A stretch of DNA of 64,000 nt from Pseudorhizobium banfieldiae (GCF_000967425.1 NZ_FO082820.1:1922001-1986000); one strand, 5' to 3'. Numbered from the stretch's first letter, positions 8,102 to 17,692 are shown. Notes: generated by a model from the sequence alone, not told the origin. Program-made: numbers and translations.

Positions 8102-8995
8102 TCAGGCAGCGGCGCGTGTGATCTGACCGTAAAAGTCCCTGATGCTCTCCGCGACTGCCCGGGCGGGCACGGAAAGTTGTGGGCGCGTCAGCAGCCGGAC
8201 GTCGAAGCTGAAAAGATCCGGCAGGCCTTCCTGCTGTCCAAGCACGACCATCTCATCGGAGACGTAAGACCGGGGGAACGGCGCAATCGCGAGGTCGGAG
8301 AGAACTGCTGCACGCTGCGCCATGGTGTGCGCGCTGGCATAGGCGATCCGATAGATCCGCTTGTACTTTTCCAGCTGTCCGATCGCCTCCTGCCGCCAGC
8401 AGCACCCCTCCTCCCATACCGAGATAGGCAAAGGATCGCGCAGGTGAGCGTTACCGCATTTCGCGCCGGCCCAGACGAGACGTTCCGTGTGGATGACGTC
8501 CCCAACACCAGGGAAGGAACGCGGAGTGCAGTTGAACAAGGCAAGATCGAGCCTCTGCTCCTCGACCCGCTTCCGAAGCGCTGAACTCATGTCGACAGTG
8601 ACGTCCACCATGATCCCGGGGAACTGATCGGCGAAATCCTTCAGAATGCGCGGAAGCAGACGCTCGGCAATATCGTCAGGCGCCCCCAGGCGCACCACGC
8701 CTGCCAGTTCCGGCATGACGAAACGGGAAACGGCCTCGTTGGACAGGGCCAGCATTCGCCGCGCATAGGAAAGCAGAACCTCGCCGTGCTGCGTGAGCGA
8801 CACGGATCGGGCGTCGCGCAGGAACAGCGTCGTCCTCAACTGCTCCTCGAGCTTCTTGATCTGCATGGACACGGCCGAAGGCGTTCTGAGGACTACCTCG
8901 GCCGCCGTTGAGAAATTCCCGGTTTCAGCAATCGCGACGAAGGTGCGCAAGACGTCGTTGTCAAGCAACGGAAGCGGTGGGCGGAAGGGAGCCAT
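8102..8995 (-). CDS. LysR-family transcription regulator
   Basis: 297-residue DNA-binding regulator with an N-terminal winged helix (residues about 9-68, including FVAIAETGNFSTAAEVV and SAVSMQIKKLEE) and a C-terminal substrate-binding domain. The ATG at 8995 was chosen because the helix-turn-helix then starts at the usual distance; the frame remains open about 110 bp further upstream. It is divergent from a DUF1127 gene 200 bp away, an arrangement often seen in rhizobia and typical of LysR regulators controlling the divergent neighbour. Effector unknown. Confidence 0.88.
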   Translation of the reverse strand: MAPFRPPLPLLDNDVLRTFVAIAETGNFSTAAEVVLRTPSAVSMQIKKLEEQLRTTLFLRDARSVSLTQHGEVLLSYARRMLALSNEAVSRFVMPELAGVVRLGAPDDIAERLLPRILKDFADQFPGIMVDVTVDMSSALRKRVEEQRLDLALFNCTPRSFPGVGDVIHTERLVWAGAKCGNAHLRDPLPISVWEEGCCWRQEAIGQLEKYKRIYRIAYASAHTMAQRAAVLSDLAIAPFPRSYVSDEMVVLGQQEGLPDLFSFDVRLLTRPQLSVPARAVAESIRDFYGQITRAAA

Positions 8996-9195
8996 GGCGT
9001 CCTCATCAAATAAACTGAACTTAAGCACCATATCATTTCGTTTGATTGAACGTCTATCACGTCGCATGCTCCCCCGTACAAACAACCTGAAGCGATAATT
9101 GACCACAAGTGTTGATGGATGCCATTCGCGACATCAGATTGATTGATGCGTCTGGCGTCCCATCCTGAAGACGATCAGCCAACGGAGTAGATACC

Positions 9196-9423
9196 ATGCC
9201 AATTCTCTCGCCCTTAAACGGCAGCTCCGGCGGCCGTATCCGCCGCCTCACCCGCCCCCTCGCCCGCCTCAGCTCCCAACTACAACATGAATGGAGGCAG
9301 CGCCGGACGGAGCGTGTGCTGAATGGCTTGCCGGCAGAAATCCGAAAGGACATTGGCTGGCCGGCCGGCGATCCTATCGCATCGGACCTTCGTCAACCGG
9401 AGAATCAGCCACATCGACGGTGA
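9196..9423 (+). CDS. DUF1127 domain small protein
   Basis: 75-residue basic protein. Its middle part (about residues 33-55, RRTERVLNGLPAEIRKDIGW) matches the DUF1127 motif, in which a conserved helix ends in a DIG-type turn. Some short arginine-rich DUF1127 proteins in Agrobacterium are known to affect phosphate and carbon metabolism through RNA turnover; this member is longer and its role is unknown. A GGAG site precedes the ATG. Its divergent LysR neighbour is the probable regulator. Confidence 0.72.
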   Translation: MPILSPLNGSSGGRIRRLTRPLARLSSQLQHEWRQRRTERVLNGLPAEIRKDIGWPAGDPIASDLRQPENQPHRR

Positions 9424-9502
9424 TGCCGCTCGTGCGGCCTCCACGATTGCTCCTGCTCAACTAGCAGGGGGACCGACCTGATCTACTGTGAGAACAAAAA
9501 GC

Positions 9503-9521
9503 TGGGGCCCCAGGGGCCCCA
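9503..9521. repeat. GC-rich perfect inverted repeat between the DUF1127 gene and the GlxA-type regulator
   Basis: TGGGGCCCC-A-GGGGCCCCA, a perfect 9-bp inverted repeat around a single base at 9512. On the minus strand it is followed by GCTTTTTG, so it could be a terminator for leftward transcription, yet no minus-strand gene lies nearby. It may also serve as an operator for the regulator gene starting 72 bp downstream. Confidence 0.55.
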
Positions 9522-9592
9522 CTTCCCGATCGCAGTTTTCCGTGCCACTCTCCGATCCGTAATCAGGCATTCGCAATCGACGGACACCGTGC

Positions 9593-10621
9593 ATGAGCGT
9601 GATCAGCGATCTTCGAGGAACAAGAAGAACTCTCGTCTTCTTCCTCGTTCCGGAGTTCACCTTGCTTCCATTCTCCGCCGCGGTGGAGACGCTGCGGATT
9701 GCCAATCGCATGCTTGGCTACCGCGCATATGATTGGCGCCTCTGTTCCGCCGATGGGGAAAAGGTCACCTGTTCCGCCGGAATCGGCATGGAGGTCGACA
9801 CCTCGATCGCACAGGAGCGAAAATATCTCGGGGACGAGAAGCGCCCCAACATGGTGCTGGTGTGCTCCGGCATCGATGTCGAGGCCTATGACAACAGAAG
9901 CGTGAATGCCTGGCTTCGGGAAACCCATAACCGTGGTGTCGCGCTCGGCAGCCTTTGCACCGGCGCACACATTCTCGCACAGGCTGGGCTTCTGGAGGGG
10001 CGCCGTTGCGCCATCCACTGGGAAAACCTCCCCGGCTTCGCGGAAGCCTTCCCGCAGGCGGAAGTCTATGCCGACCTCTATGAGATAGATGGAAACATCT
10101 ATACCTGCGCGGGCGGAACCGCATCCCTCGACATGATGCTCACCCTGATTGGCGAAGATTTCGGCGAGAACCTCGTCAGCCGGATTTGCGAGCAGCAATT
10201 GACCGATCGGGTCCGAAGCCCGCACGATCGTCAGCGGTTGCCGTTGCGCGCGAGGCTCGGCGTGCAGAACGCCAAGGTACTTTCAATCATCGAGCTGATG
10301 GAGAGCCATCTTGCGGAGCCGCTGTCGCTCGTCGAGATTGCGGAGGAGGCAGATCTCTCCCGGCGGCAGGTCGAGCGCCTGTTCCGCCAGGAAATGGGCC
10401 GCTCCCCCGCCCGCTACTATCTGGAAATCAGGCTCGACCGGGCGCGCCACCTGCTGGTGCAGTCCGCCCTGCCGGTGGTCGAGGTAGCGGTCGCCTGCGG
10501 GTTCGTTTCGGCGTCGCACTTTTCCAAATGCTACCGTGAGGTCTACGGTCGCTCGCCGCAGCAGGAGCGCGCCGGGCGCAAGCTGACCTTGGCATCGCCG
10601 AAGCCCAGCGTGGCCGCGTAG
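9593..10621 (+). CDS. GlxA-family AraC-type transcription regulator with DJ-1/PfpI-like domain
   Basis: 342-residue regulator. Residues about 13-180 form a DJ-1/PfpI amidotransferase-like sensor, including the elbow LGSLCTGAHILAQAGLL. Residues about 230-325 carry two helix-turn-helix motifs of the AraC type (LVEIAEEADLSRRQVERLF and VAVACGFVSASHFSKCYR). This architecture is shared by GbdR, ArgR and CdhR, which control glycine betaine, arginine and carnitine use in pseudomonads. A dimethylglycine/sarcosine-type dehydrogenase lies 1 kb downstream on the other strand and a betaine-type binding protein 2.4 kb upstream, so a GbdR-like role is plausible but unproven. Confidence 0.85.
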   Translation: MSVISDLRGTRRTLVFFLVPEFTLLPFSAAVETLRIANRMLGYRAYDWRLCSADGEKVTCSAGIGMEVDTSIAQERKYLGDEKRPNMVLVCSGIDVEAYDNRSVNAWLRETHNRGVALGSLCTGAHILAQAGLLEGRRCAIHWENLPGFAEAFPQAEVYADLYEIDGNIYTCAGGTASLDMMLTLIGEDFGENLVSRICEQQLTDRVRSPHDRQRLPLRARLGVQNAKVLSIIELMESHLAEPLSLVEIAEEADLSRRQVERLFRQEMGRSPARYYLEIRLDRARHLLVQSALPVVEVAVACGFVSASHFSKCYREVYGRSPQQERAGRKLTLASPKPSVAA

Positions 10622-10664
10622 CCGCGCTACCCGCCTCCGCCGAGACTTGCAGTTATCGCAGGCA

Positions 10665-11501
10665 CTAGGCGGCGGCAGTCTGCCGTTCATTCTTCAATGC
10701 ACGGATCTGGATCAGCGTGTCCAGGTTCTGGTTGATCCGGCAGTAGAATTCCTCGTCGATGAACGGTCTCAGCATGAAGTCGTTACCGCCCGCTTTCAGG
10801 AAGCGCGCCGACAGCAGTCTGTTGGAGGAGGACGAAACTCCGATGATGCGCAATTCGTGCGAGCCGCGGGCGGAACGTATGCGGCGCGTCAGTTCAAAAC
10901 CATCGATGTCCGGCATGTTGTAGTCCGTGACGACCAGACCGATGTCCGGATTGCTCTTCAGGATCTCGAGTGCCTTGGCGCCACTTTCTGCGGTGCTGAC
11001 CCGGAAATTGTACCGCTTCAGGCGGCTGGTCAGCAGGGCGCGAGCCGTCGGACTGTCGTCGACGATCAGCACATGGTGGCGATGGTTGGTGAGGAAGCGG
11101 GCGACGGATTCCGCCAGCATGTCGACGGCAAAGACATTGTCCTTGATGATGTAGTCGACAATTTCCTTCGACAGCAGCTGATCCCGCGTCCCTTCGTGGA
11201 AGGTACCGGTGAAGACGATCGTCGGGATGCTGAGGTCGATCAGATATTCCAGTGCCTCGCCATTCTCGGCGCCGGGCAGGTTGATGTTGGATATCGCCAA
11301 TGTCACCGGAGTCGTCGAGCGGTCGTAGGCGAGTTGAAGCTCCTCGAAGCTCCGGCAGAGTTCCACCTGAATCCCGAACAACTCCTTGAGCCGTGTCCCG
11401 ATCATGGAGGTGAAGACGTTCGAATCCTCGGCAAGCAGGATGCGCGAGTTCGCCAGAGATTGGCCGGAATACTGCATCCCGGAAATGCCAAGGAAAGTCA
11501 T
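10665..11501 (-). CDS. Tandem receiver-domain response regulator
   Basis: 278-residue protein made of two CheY-like receiver domains (about 19-137 and 142-265) with no DNA-binding or enzymatic output domain. In the first, the acidic pair is present (LLAEDS) but the phospho-acceptor position is Asn in SNINLPG. In the second, VDDSP and VVTDYNMPD supply a normal Asp pocket, but the usual Lys of KPF is Arg (MLRPFIDEEF). The pair resembles the N-terminal half of PleD-type proteins without the GGDEF domain. It is a single gene between the GlxA regulator and the dehydrogenase gene; no histidine kinase is adjacent. Confidence 0.85.
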   Translation of the reverse strand: MTFLGISGMQYSGQSLANSRILLAEDSNVFTSMIGTRLKELFGIQVELCRSFEELQLAYDRSTTPVTLAISNINLPGAENGEALEYLIDLSIPTIVFTGTFHEGTRDQLLSKEIVDYIIKDNVFAVDMLAESVARFLTNHRHHVLIVDDSPTARALLTSRLKRYNFRVSTAESGAKALEILKSNPDIGLVVTDYNMPDIDGFELTRRIRSARGSHELRIIGVSSSSNRLLSARFLKAGGNDFMLRPFIDEEFYCRINQNLDTLIQIRALKNERQTAAA

Positions 11502-11646
11502 GTTGCCCCTTCAGTCGTTGCTGTCCCCAGTTGGCACAACCTAGCGAAGCTCGTTTGCAGAAGCGTTAATTCCTGTGGCTAACTTGTTGCTGAAGAACGA
11601 AAAGACGGCCGAAGCCGCGTCCTTGGTAAAGGTCCTGTTACTGTGC

Positions 11647-14160
11647 TTAAGCCCGGAGTGCAGCATTCTCCGGATCATACGGGCTTTCCGGCACGACGGT
11701 CGCATCGTAGAGGTCCCCGAGGATTTTGATCTTCAGCCGCGTGCCGGCCTCGCTCTGCCCCGGCTTCACCATGGCGAGCGCCAAGGATTTCCCTACCCGC
11801 CAGCCATATCCGCCGCTGGTGGCTCGACCGACCAGTTCCCCCGCCTCGTCGTATATCGCTTCCGACCCACGGGCGTCGACATCGCTGTTGCCCTCGACGA
11901 CCAACGTTACGAAGTTCCACCTCAGGCCCTTTTCCTTGTAGGCGATCATCGCGTCGCGACCGATGAAGGGCTTTTCGGGGCGGATGAACCGGTCGAGCGC
12001 CGATTCATAGGCGTTGTACTCGATCGACAGCTCACGCCCCAGGTTGCGGTAGGATTTCTCCACCGCCATGGCGCTCATGGCACGGATGCCGAACGGCTTG
12101 ATGCCGAACTCCGCACCCGAATCCATCAGCCGGTCGAAAATGTAGGCCTGCATCTCGATCGGATGGTGCAGCTCCCATCCGAGTTCGCCGACGAAGTTGA
12201 CGCGAAGTGCATGAGCCGTCGCGATGCCGACCGAGATCTGCTTTGCCGTCAACCACGGGAAATCCATGTTCTCAAGGCTGGTGCGCGTGAGCTTCTTTAG
12301 TACGTCCCGAGACTTCGGGCCGGCAAGCACGAGCACCCCGTATTTCTGCGTTATGGGCTGCAGATGGACCGAACCATCGGCCGGCGCCAGCCGCTGCAGC
12401 AGGTCGTGGTCGTGCGCTTCGAGCCCCCCGGCGGAGACAAGGTAGAAGCGGTTTGGCGCCCATTCATAGACCGTGAATTCCGCCCGTACCCCGCCGGCCG
12501 GGGTGAGGACGTGGCAAAGCGCGATTCGGCCGCGCTTCTTCGGGATTGCGTTGGCGAGGATCGAGTCCAGCCAGACACGGGCGCCGGGCCCCGAGACTTC
12601 CATCTTGGCGAAGGGCGACATGTCCAGGACGCCCACATTCTCGTGGACGTTCCGCACCTCGTTGCCCACGTGTTCGAAGTAATTCGAGCGGCGGAAAGAC
12701 CACTTCTCCACGATCCGTCCGTCGTCCAGGCGCGGTGCATGGTTGTGGCTGGTGATGACGTCGGCGCCGACGCCAAGCTGGTCCTTCGGAACCTCGTAGC
12801 CTTCCGGCGCGTACCAGTTCGCGCGCTCCCATCCGTAGACGGAACCAAATACGCCGCCGAGCTTCTTCAGCCGCTCGTAGATTGGAGTGGTCTTCAGCGG
12901 ACGTGCAGCGGCACGCTCCTCATCCGGATAGTGCATGGTGAAGACGTTGGCATAGGCTTCCTCGTTCTTGGCAATAAGGTAGCCTTCCGTCGCATAAGGT
13001 CCGAAGCGCCGGGGATCGACACCCATCAGGTCGACGGTCGGTTCGCCGTCCACGATCCATTCGGCGAGCTGCCATCCGGCCCCACCCGCGGCGGTAATGC
13101 CGAAGGAGTGGCCCTCATTCAGCCAGAAGTTCTTGAGACCGGGAGCCGGGCCGACGATGGGATTGCCATCCGGCGTATAGGCGATGGCCCCGTTGTAGAC
13201 CTTCTTGATGCCGACCTCCCCAAAGGCCGGCACGCGGGCGATGGCCGCCTCGACGTGTGGCATCAGCCGGTCCAGATCCTCCTGGAAAAGCTCGTATTCG
13301 CTCGCCGCCGAGGGACCATCGACGTAGCAGACCGGCGCACCGACCTCATAAGGGCCGAGGATCAGTCCGCCGGCTTCCTCGCGCATGTACCAGGCGCTAT
13401 CCGACTCACGCAGGACACCCATTTCCGGCAGGCCCTGGCGCCGGCGCTCCCGGATCGCCGGATGGGGCTCCGTGACGATGTACTGGTGCTCGACGGGAAT
13501 GACGGGGATGTTGATGCCGACCATCTCGCCGGTCTTGCGGGCGAAGCTTCCGGTGCAGGAGATGACGTGCTCTGCGGTGATCTCGCCCTTGTCGGTCGTC
13601 ACCTTCCACATACCGTCCTGCTGCTGCTCGATGGCAGTGACGGCGGTATTCCGGTAGATCGTCGCCCCGCGGTCGCGGGCTCCCTTCGCCAGCGCCTGGG
13701 TGAGGTCAGCCGGCTGGATATACCCGTCATCCGGATGCTGGATGGCGCCGAGCAGGCCGTCCGTCTCGCAGAGCGGCCACACCTCCTTCACCTGTTCCGG
13801 CGTGAGGACGTTGACCCTGACGCCGATCGTCTCGGCAATGCCGGCATAGTACATATACTCGTCCCAGCGATCCCTGGTGCGGGCGAGCCGGATGTTCGAG
13901 ACTTTCGCAAAACCGACATTCAAGCCGGTCTCCGCCTGGAGTTCCTCGTAAAACCGGACAGAATACTTGTGCAGCTGGCCGACCGAATAGGACAGGTTGA
14001 AAAGCGGCAGCAGACCGGCGGCATGCCAGGTAGAGCCCGATGTCAGCTCTTTGCGCTCGATCAGGACGCTGTCACTCCAACCCTTCTTCGCCAGATGATA
14101 GAGCGTCGAAACACCGACAACCCCGCCCCCGATGACAACGGCACGCGCATTCGCCTTCAT
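11647..14160 (-). CDS. Dimethylglycine/sarcosine dehydrogenase-type FAD and tetrahydrofolate enzyme
   Basis: 837-residue two-part enzyme. The N-terminal FAD-dependent oxidoreductase (residues about 6-370) begins with the dinucleotide motif VIGGGVVGVS. It contains STWHAAG, where His46 corresponds to the covalent FAD attachment site of dimethylglycine and sarcosine dehydrogenases. A linker domain follows, then an aminomethyltransferase (GcvT) fold from about 440 to the end, which passes the released one-carbon unit to tetrahydrofolate. Substrate (dimethylglycine, sarcosine or a related methylated amine) cannot be told from sequence. Length is close to the mitochondrial enzymes. It is transcribed alone. 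Confidence 0.85.
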   Translation of the reverse strand: MKANARAVVIGGGVVGVSTLYHLAKKGWSDSVLIERKELTSGSTWHAAGLLPLFNLSYSVGQLHKYSVRFYEELQAETGLNVGFAKVSNIRLARTRDRWDEYMYYAGIAETIGVRVNVLTPEQVKEVWPLCETDGLLGAIQHPDDGYIQPADLTQALAKGARDRGATIYRNTAVTAIEQQQDGMWKVTTDKGEITAEHVISCTGSFARKTGEMVGINIPVIPVEHQYIVTEPHPAIRERRRQGLPEMGVLRESDSAWYMREEAGGLILGPYEVGAPVCYVDGPSAASEYELFQEDLDRLMPHVEAAIARVPAFGEVGIKKVYNGAIAYTPDGNPIVGPAPGLKNFWLNEGHSFGITAAGGAGWQLAEWIVDGEPTVDLMGVDPRRFGPYATEGYLIAKNEEAYANVFTMHYPDEERAAARPLKTTPIYERLKKLGGVFGSVYGWERANWYAPEGYEVPKDQLGVGADVITSHNHAPRLDDGRIVEKWSFRRSNYFEHVGNEVRNVHENVGVLDMSPFAKMEVSGPGARVWLDSILANAIPKKRGRIALCHVLTPAGGVRAEFTVYEWAPNRFYLVSAGGLEAHDHDLLQRLAPADGSVHLQPITQKYGVLVLAGPKSRDVLKKLTRTSLENMDFPWLTAKQISVGIATAHALRVNFVGELGWELHHPIEMQAYIFDRLMDSGAEFGIKPFGIRAMSAMAVEKSYRNLGRELSIEYNAYESALDRFIRPEKPFIGRDAMIAYKEKGLRWNFVTLVVEGNSDVDARGSEAIYDEAGELVGRATSGGYGWRVGKSLALAMVKPGQSEAGTRLKIKILGDLYDATVVPESPYDPENAALRA

Positions 14161-14288
14161 TCACTCGCCCCTCGCGTTGATCGTCTTTCCTGACAAGACG
14201 ATGCATGACCTTGGCCGCAAGAACTATGCAGTTCCCGCCACAAGACGAAACGCCTGATTACGACATGCGAAAAGCTTGCCGCGACGGC

Positions 14289-16754
14289 TTACATGCCGGC
14301 GCCACCCTCTACGGTTCCGTCTTCGTCCTTCCCCGACCCCTCCCTGTTTCGACCCGGGCGTGGCAGGATCATGATGTCCTGGCGGGCATACGGGATCTCG
14401 ATCCCCTCCACTTCGAAACGCTTCAGGATTTCGATGCGCACTTCCGCCCGGATACGGATCCCGTCGGAATAATCCGCCAAACAGAAGCGCAGTTCGAAAT
14501 CCAGTGAGGAGGCGCCAAAGGCGAGGAAATCGACATGGGGCTCCGGATTGCGAAGCACTTCGGGTACCGCCCGGGCGATCTCCAGCAGGATCGCGATCAC
14601 CTTCTCCGGGTCCGTCCCATAGGCGACGGAGACGGGAATTTCCGACCGCTGCACCCGGTTTCGATGGGTCCAGTTACCGACTGGCGCGTTGATCAGGTCC
14701 GAGTTCGGGACAATGATCGACTGCTTTCGGAAGGTCTCGATCTCTGTCGCCCGTACCGAAATGCGTTTGACGATGCCTTCGGTCGTCCCGGTAACAACAT
14801 GGTCGCCGACCTTGAACGGACGTTCGACGAGCAGGATCAGTCCGGAGACGAAATTCGAGACGACATTCTGAAGTCCGAAACCGATGCCGACCGAAAGCGC
14901 CGACGCAACGAGTGCAAGGCTGGAAAGATCGATGCCGGCCGCCGACACGCCGAGGATGACCGCAATCCCGATCCCTAGATAGCCGATGCCGGTCTTGACC
15001 GAATTTCGCACGCCCGTGTCGACATGGCTGCGTGCAAGAACGTGGCTGTCGATCCACTTCTGGATCCATCTGGTGGCAAGGTAGCCCAAGCCGAACAGCA
15101 GGATCCCGCCCAAGATTCCCACAATCGAGATGGAGATATTGCCGATCGTTATCCGGGTGAAGAAGCGATAGATCCAGGCCTCGATGTCGGTGACCTGAAA
15201 ACCCCAGGTCAGCAGGATAAGCGGTATGCCGAGAAGAAGAGCGATGGCGTAGACCAGAAGGCCGGCGGCAAGCCCAATCTGGTCCAGCGCGACTTCGCCC
15301 AACTGGAACCGCCTCGCCAGTCGCTCGCCCAGCCCCGTGCGCGCGAACGCGCCCTCCTTGCCGACCGCCTTGCCCGACAGGATGCCAATGTAGGTGGTGA
15401 CGAGAACCGCCCCGGTCAGCACGATCTGCGTGGCAACGAACCGCGCCAGTCCCGCATAACCTGCCATGACCGTCAGGATGAGCAGCACCCCCATGACCCG
15501 CAACAGGACCGCCAGCCACCGTGGCCAGCCGCGTCCAGGCAGGGCCGGATCCTCATCCAGAACCGGACGTGCAAACGACAGGGCGAGGAGGATGAGGCCG
15601 ATCACCAGCGAGGCGACGACGCTCTTTGCGATTGTCAGTTCCAGGGGTGAATTCAGTACCTCGCTGACCACCCCAAGCAGATAGTCGAGGCCGTTGACGA
15701 CAGCCATCGCGACGATGGCTGAAAGCAGCGGATGGGCTCCTCGATCCGTGACCCGCACAAGCCGCCAGCGGGGATAGCGCGGTGAGAGAACGGCATCGGC
15801 CAGCTGCCAGATGAAATAGACGAACCAGATGAAGCCGAATGCTGCCCCGATGATGGGAGCAACATCCCTTCGCATCACATTGAAGCCATCCAGGAAGAGA
15901 TAGGATGCAACAAGAAAGGCCGTCAGCGAGAACGTCCTCGTGACGGTCGTCCAAAATGCGAGCGAAAGGCGCTTGATATAGGTTGGTTGCTCCAGCGAGG
16001 GATCCCGCGCGATCAGCCTCGCGAAAAGGCGACGACCGCCCGCGAGGAAAACGAGGGCCGCCCCAAGCGAGAGGAAGATCGCAACCAGCAGCGGGAGTTT
16101 CTTGAACTTCCATGCGAAGCTCAACCAACTCCCTACAGTGTTGCCGAGATCGCGCATCTCGAGCACGAATGCCTTGCCAGCCTCGCCGAAGAGCGCCGGC
16201 GAAAGCTCCGTCCGCTTGAACAACGTCTCGGTGAAGAGATCACGCCGCAATGTCGAAATGCTGCTGGTCGCCTGGTTGGCATTGGTTCTGAGGTTGGCGG
16301 CATCATCAATGATCACCGTCAGTTCGGCGCGCTCGGTCGTCAGGCGATTGCGCTCGTCGGTCACCGCCTCGGCTTCGGCGGGTTGTCCTGCCGCGGGCGC
16401 CTCACCCAGGTCAGCCAACCGCGCCTGTATCTGCGAAAGGCGCGTCTCCAGATCCGCTGAGGCGCTCTCTAGTTCCGAAGCCACCTCGTCCGCCTGGACG
16501 CGCAGCTCCGCGAGCTTCAGGTCTTCAATCGGCGTCTGCTCAAGACGCTGGCGGATGTCGATCAGTCTCTGGCGCGACGCCTCCAGCCTCTCCGCCATCT
16601 CCTCGTTGATTGAATCCGCAGTGACTTCGGCTGCTGCCGGCTGCTGCGCCTGCACCCTGCCCATCGGAACAGCAGTGAGCATCAGAGCGGTCATCAAGAT
16701 GAGCTGGAGGAGCCCGATGCCGAAAGAGAAGGAAGAAGTACGACGTAGCTTCAA
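14289..16754 (-). CDS. Mechanosensitive channel protein with DUF3772 domain (MscS/MscK type)
   Basis: 821-residue inner-membrane protein. A signal peptide (to about residue 37) leads into a periplasmic coiled region (about 45-150) rich in heptads and assigned to DUF3772. About ten hydrophobic segments follow, then the MscS channel core near residues 600-700, with the pore-lining helix region LSSLALVASALSVGIGFGLQ and the beta domain VGDHVVTGTTEGIVKRI. The family opens under membrane tension to release solutes during osmotic downshock. The gene is monocistronic and divergent from a small GlsB-type membrane protein. Confidence 0.88.
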   Translation of the reverse strand: MKLRRTSSFSFGIGLLQLILMTALMLTAVPMGRVQAQQPAAAEVTADSINEEMAERLEASRQRLIDIRQRLEQTPIEDLKLAELRVQADEVASELESASADLETRLSQIQARLADLGEAPAAGQPAEAEAVTDERNRLTTERAELTVIIDDAANLRTNANQATSSISTLRRDLFTETLFKRTELSPALFGEAGKAFVLEMRDLGNTVGSWLSFAWKFKKLPLLVAIFLSLGAALVFLAGGRRLFARLIARDPSLEQPTYIKRLSLAFWTTVTRTFSLTAFLVASYLFLDGFNVMRRDVAPIIGAAFGFIWFVYFIWQLADAVLSPRYPRWRLVRVTDRGAHPLLSAIVAMAVVNGLDYLLGVVSEVLNSPLELTIAKSVVASLVIGLILLALSFARPVLDEDPALPGRGWPRWLAVLLRVMGVLLILTVMAGYAGLARFVATQIVLTGAVLVTTYIGILSGKAVGKEGAFARTGLGERLARRFQLGEVALDQIGLAAGLLVYAIALLLGIPLILLTWGFQVTDIEAWIYRFFTRITIGNISISIVGILGGILLFGLGYLATRWIQKWIDSHVLARSHVDTGVRNSVKTGIGYLGIGIAVILGVSAAGIDLSSLALVASALSVGIGFGLQNVVSNFVSGLILLVERPFKVGDHVVTGTTEGIVKRISVRATEIETFRKQSIIVPNSDLINAPVGNWTHRNRVQRSEIPVSVAYGTDPEKVIAILLEIARAVPEVLRNPEPHVDFLAFGASSLDFELRFCLADYSDGIRIRAEVRIEILKRFEVEGIEIPYARQDIMILPRPGRNREGSGKDEDGTVEGGAGM

Positions 16755-16881
16755 CGGGGGTCACCGGATCATGGATTCGCTTCGCGGCAATCTAGGTTCC
16801 ACGGCGAACAAAGGAAAGGCGCCGGGAACCTTGGAACATTGTCTCGCGTTACCAACGGCAACCACCACAGGAGGGTAAGGC

Positions 16882-17133
16882 ATGGAAGACGCAGGTATCG
16901 GCTGGATCGCGGCCATCATCATCGGGGGTATCGCCGGCTGGCTGGCCGAGCAGTTCATGAAGAGCAATATGGGCATCTTGATGAACATCCTGCTCGGCAT
17001 CGTCGGCGCCATCATTGCCAACGCCTTGCTTGGCCTTCTCGGCATCAGTCTTGGCGGCTGGATCGGCTATCTCATCGCCGGCTTCATCGGTGCATGTATC
17101 CTGATCTGGGTCGGTCGGATGATCCGACGCTAG
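16882..17133 (+). CDS. GlsB/YeaQ/YmgE-family small membrane protein
   Basis: 83-residue protein with three glycine-rich hydrophobic segments (about 8-25, 30-55, 58-80), the pattern of the transglycosylase-associated GlsB/YeaQ/YmgE family. These are inner-membrane proteins often induced by stress; the enzymatic name is historical and no catalytic residues are visible. A strong AGGAGGG ribosome site precedes the ATG by about 8 bp. Confidence 0.85.
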   Translation: MEDAGIGWIAAIIIGGIAGWLAEQFMKSNMGILMNILLGIVGAIIANALLGLLGISLGGWIGYLIAGFIGACILIWVGRMIRR

Positions 17134-17149
17134 AAGCAACCCAGCACGT

Positions 17150-17692
17150 CTAGAAACCGGCGCCGGGCTTCGACAGATAGTCGAGTTCGGCGCTGTTTGA
17201 TTCGCGACCCAGCAGCGCGTTCCTGTGGGGGAAGCGTCCAAACTCCCTGATCACGGCAAGATGCCGCTCGGCATAATCCAGATACTCAGGATCGCCGAGC
17301 TTGCGGAACAATCGGACCGACAGCTCTTGGTCTGCAACGCTCTCCGAATGCTCGAAGGGCAGATAGAAAAAGGCCCGCCGCGCCTCCGGCACCTCCATGT
17401 CAGCCCCCGCCTCCAGAGCCATCCGAGCCTCGCGCAAAGCTATCCAGTCTGCCGCGAACGCCAGCGGAGTGCCGCGATAGATATTACGTGAAAATTGGTC
17501 GAGAACGATGATGCAAGCCAAGCGCTGGTCAGGCGAGCCCCGCCACTCCGTCACCTCGCCTCGTGCCAGATCGAGGTGCGTCCGGCCAAATCGCGCCGAT
17601 ATTTCGGCGTCGACCTCGGCGGACACCTGAAACCACTCCTTACGCGTCAACTCCTGGAACCAGAATTGCAGAACGATGTGGGGCGCTTCCAT
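17150..17692 (-). CDS. DUF924 family protein
   Basis: 180-residue soluble, helix-rich protein of the DUF924 family. It starts with the typical VLQFWFQEL segment, has the motif VLDQFSRNIYRGTP near residue 73 and ends with the HRNALLGRES region. The fold is TPR-like and function is unknown. It lies 10 bp downstream of the UPF0303 gene on the same strand, so the two are probably co-transcribed. Confidence 0.85.
   Translation of the reverse strand: MEAPHIVLQFWFQELTRKEWFQVSAEVDAEISARFGRTHLDLARGEVTEWRGSPDQRLACIIVLDQFSRNIYRGTPLAFAADWIALREARMALEAGADMEVPEARRAFFYLPFEHSESVADQELSVRLFRKLGDPEYLDYAERHLAVIREFGRFPHRNALLGRESNSAELDYLSKPGAGF

Noticed and set aside
12364..14193. 609-codon plus-strand open frame
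   Set aside because: Antisense to the dimethylglycine/sarcosine-type dehydrogenase, which has clear domain motifs; composition reflects the mirrored codons.
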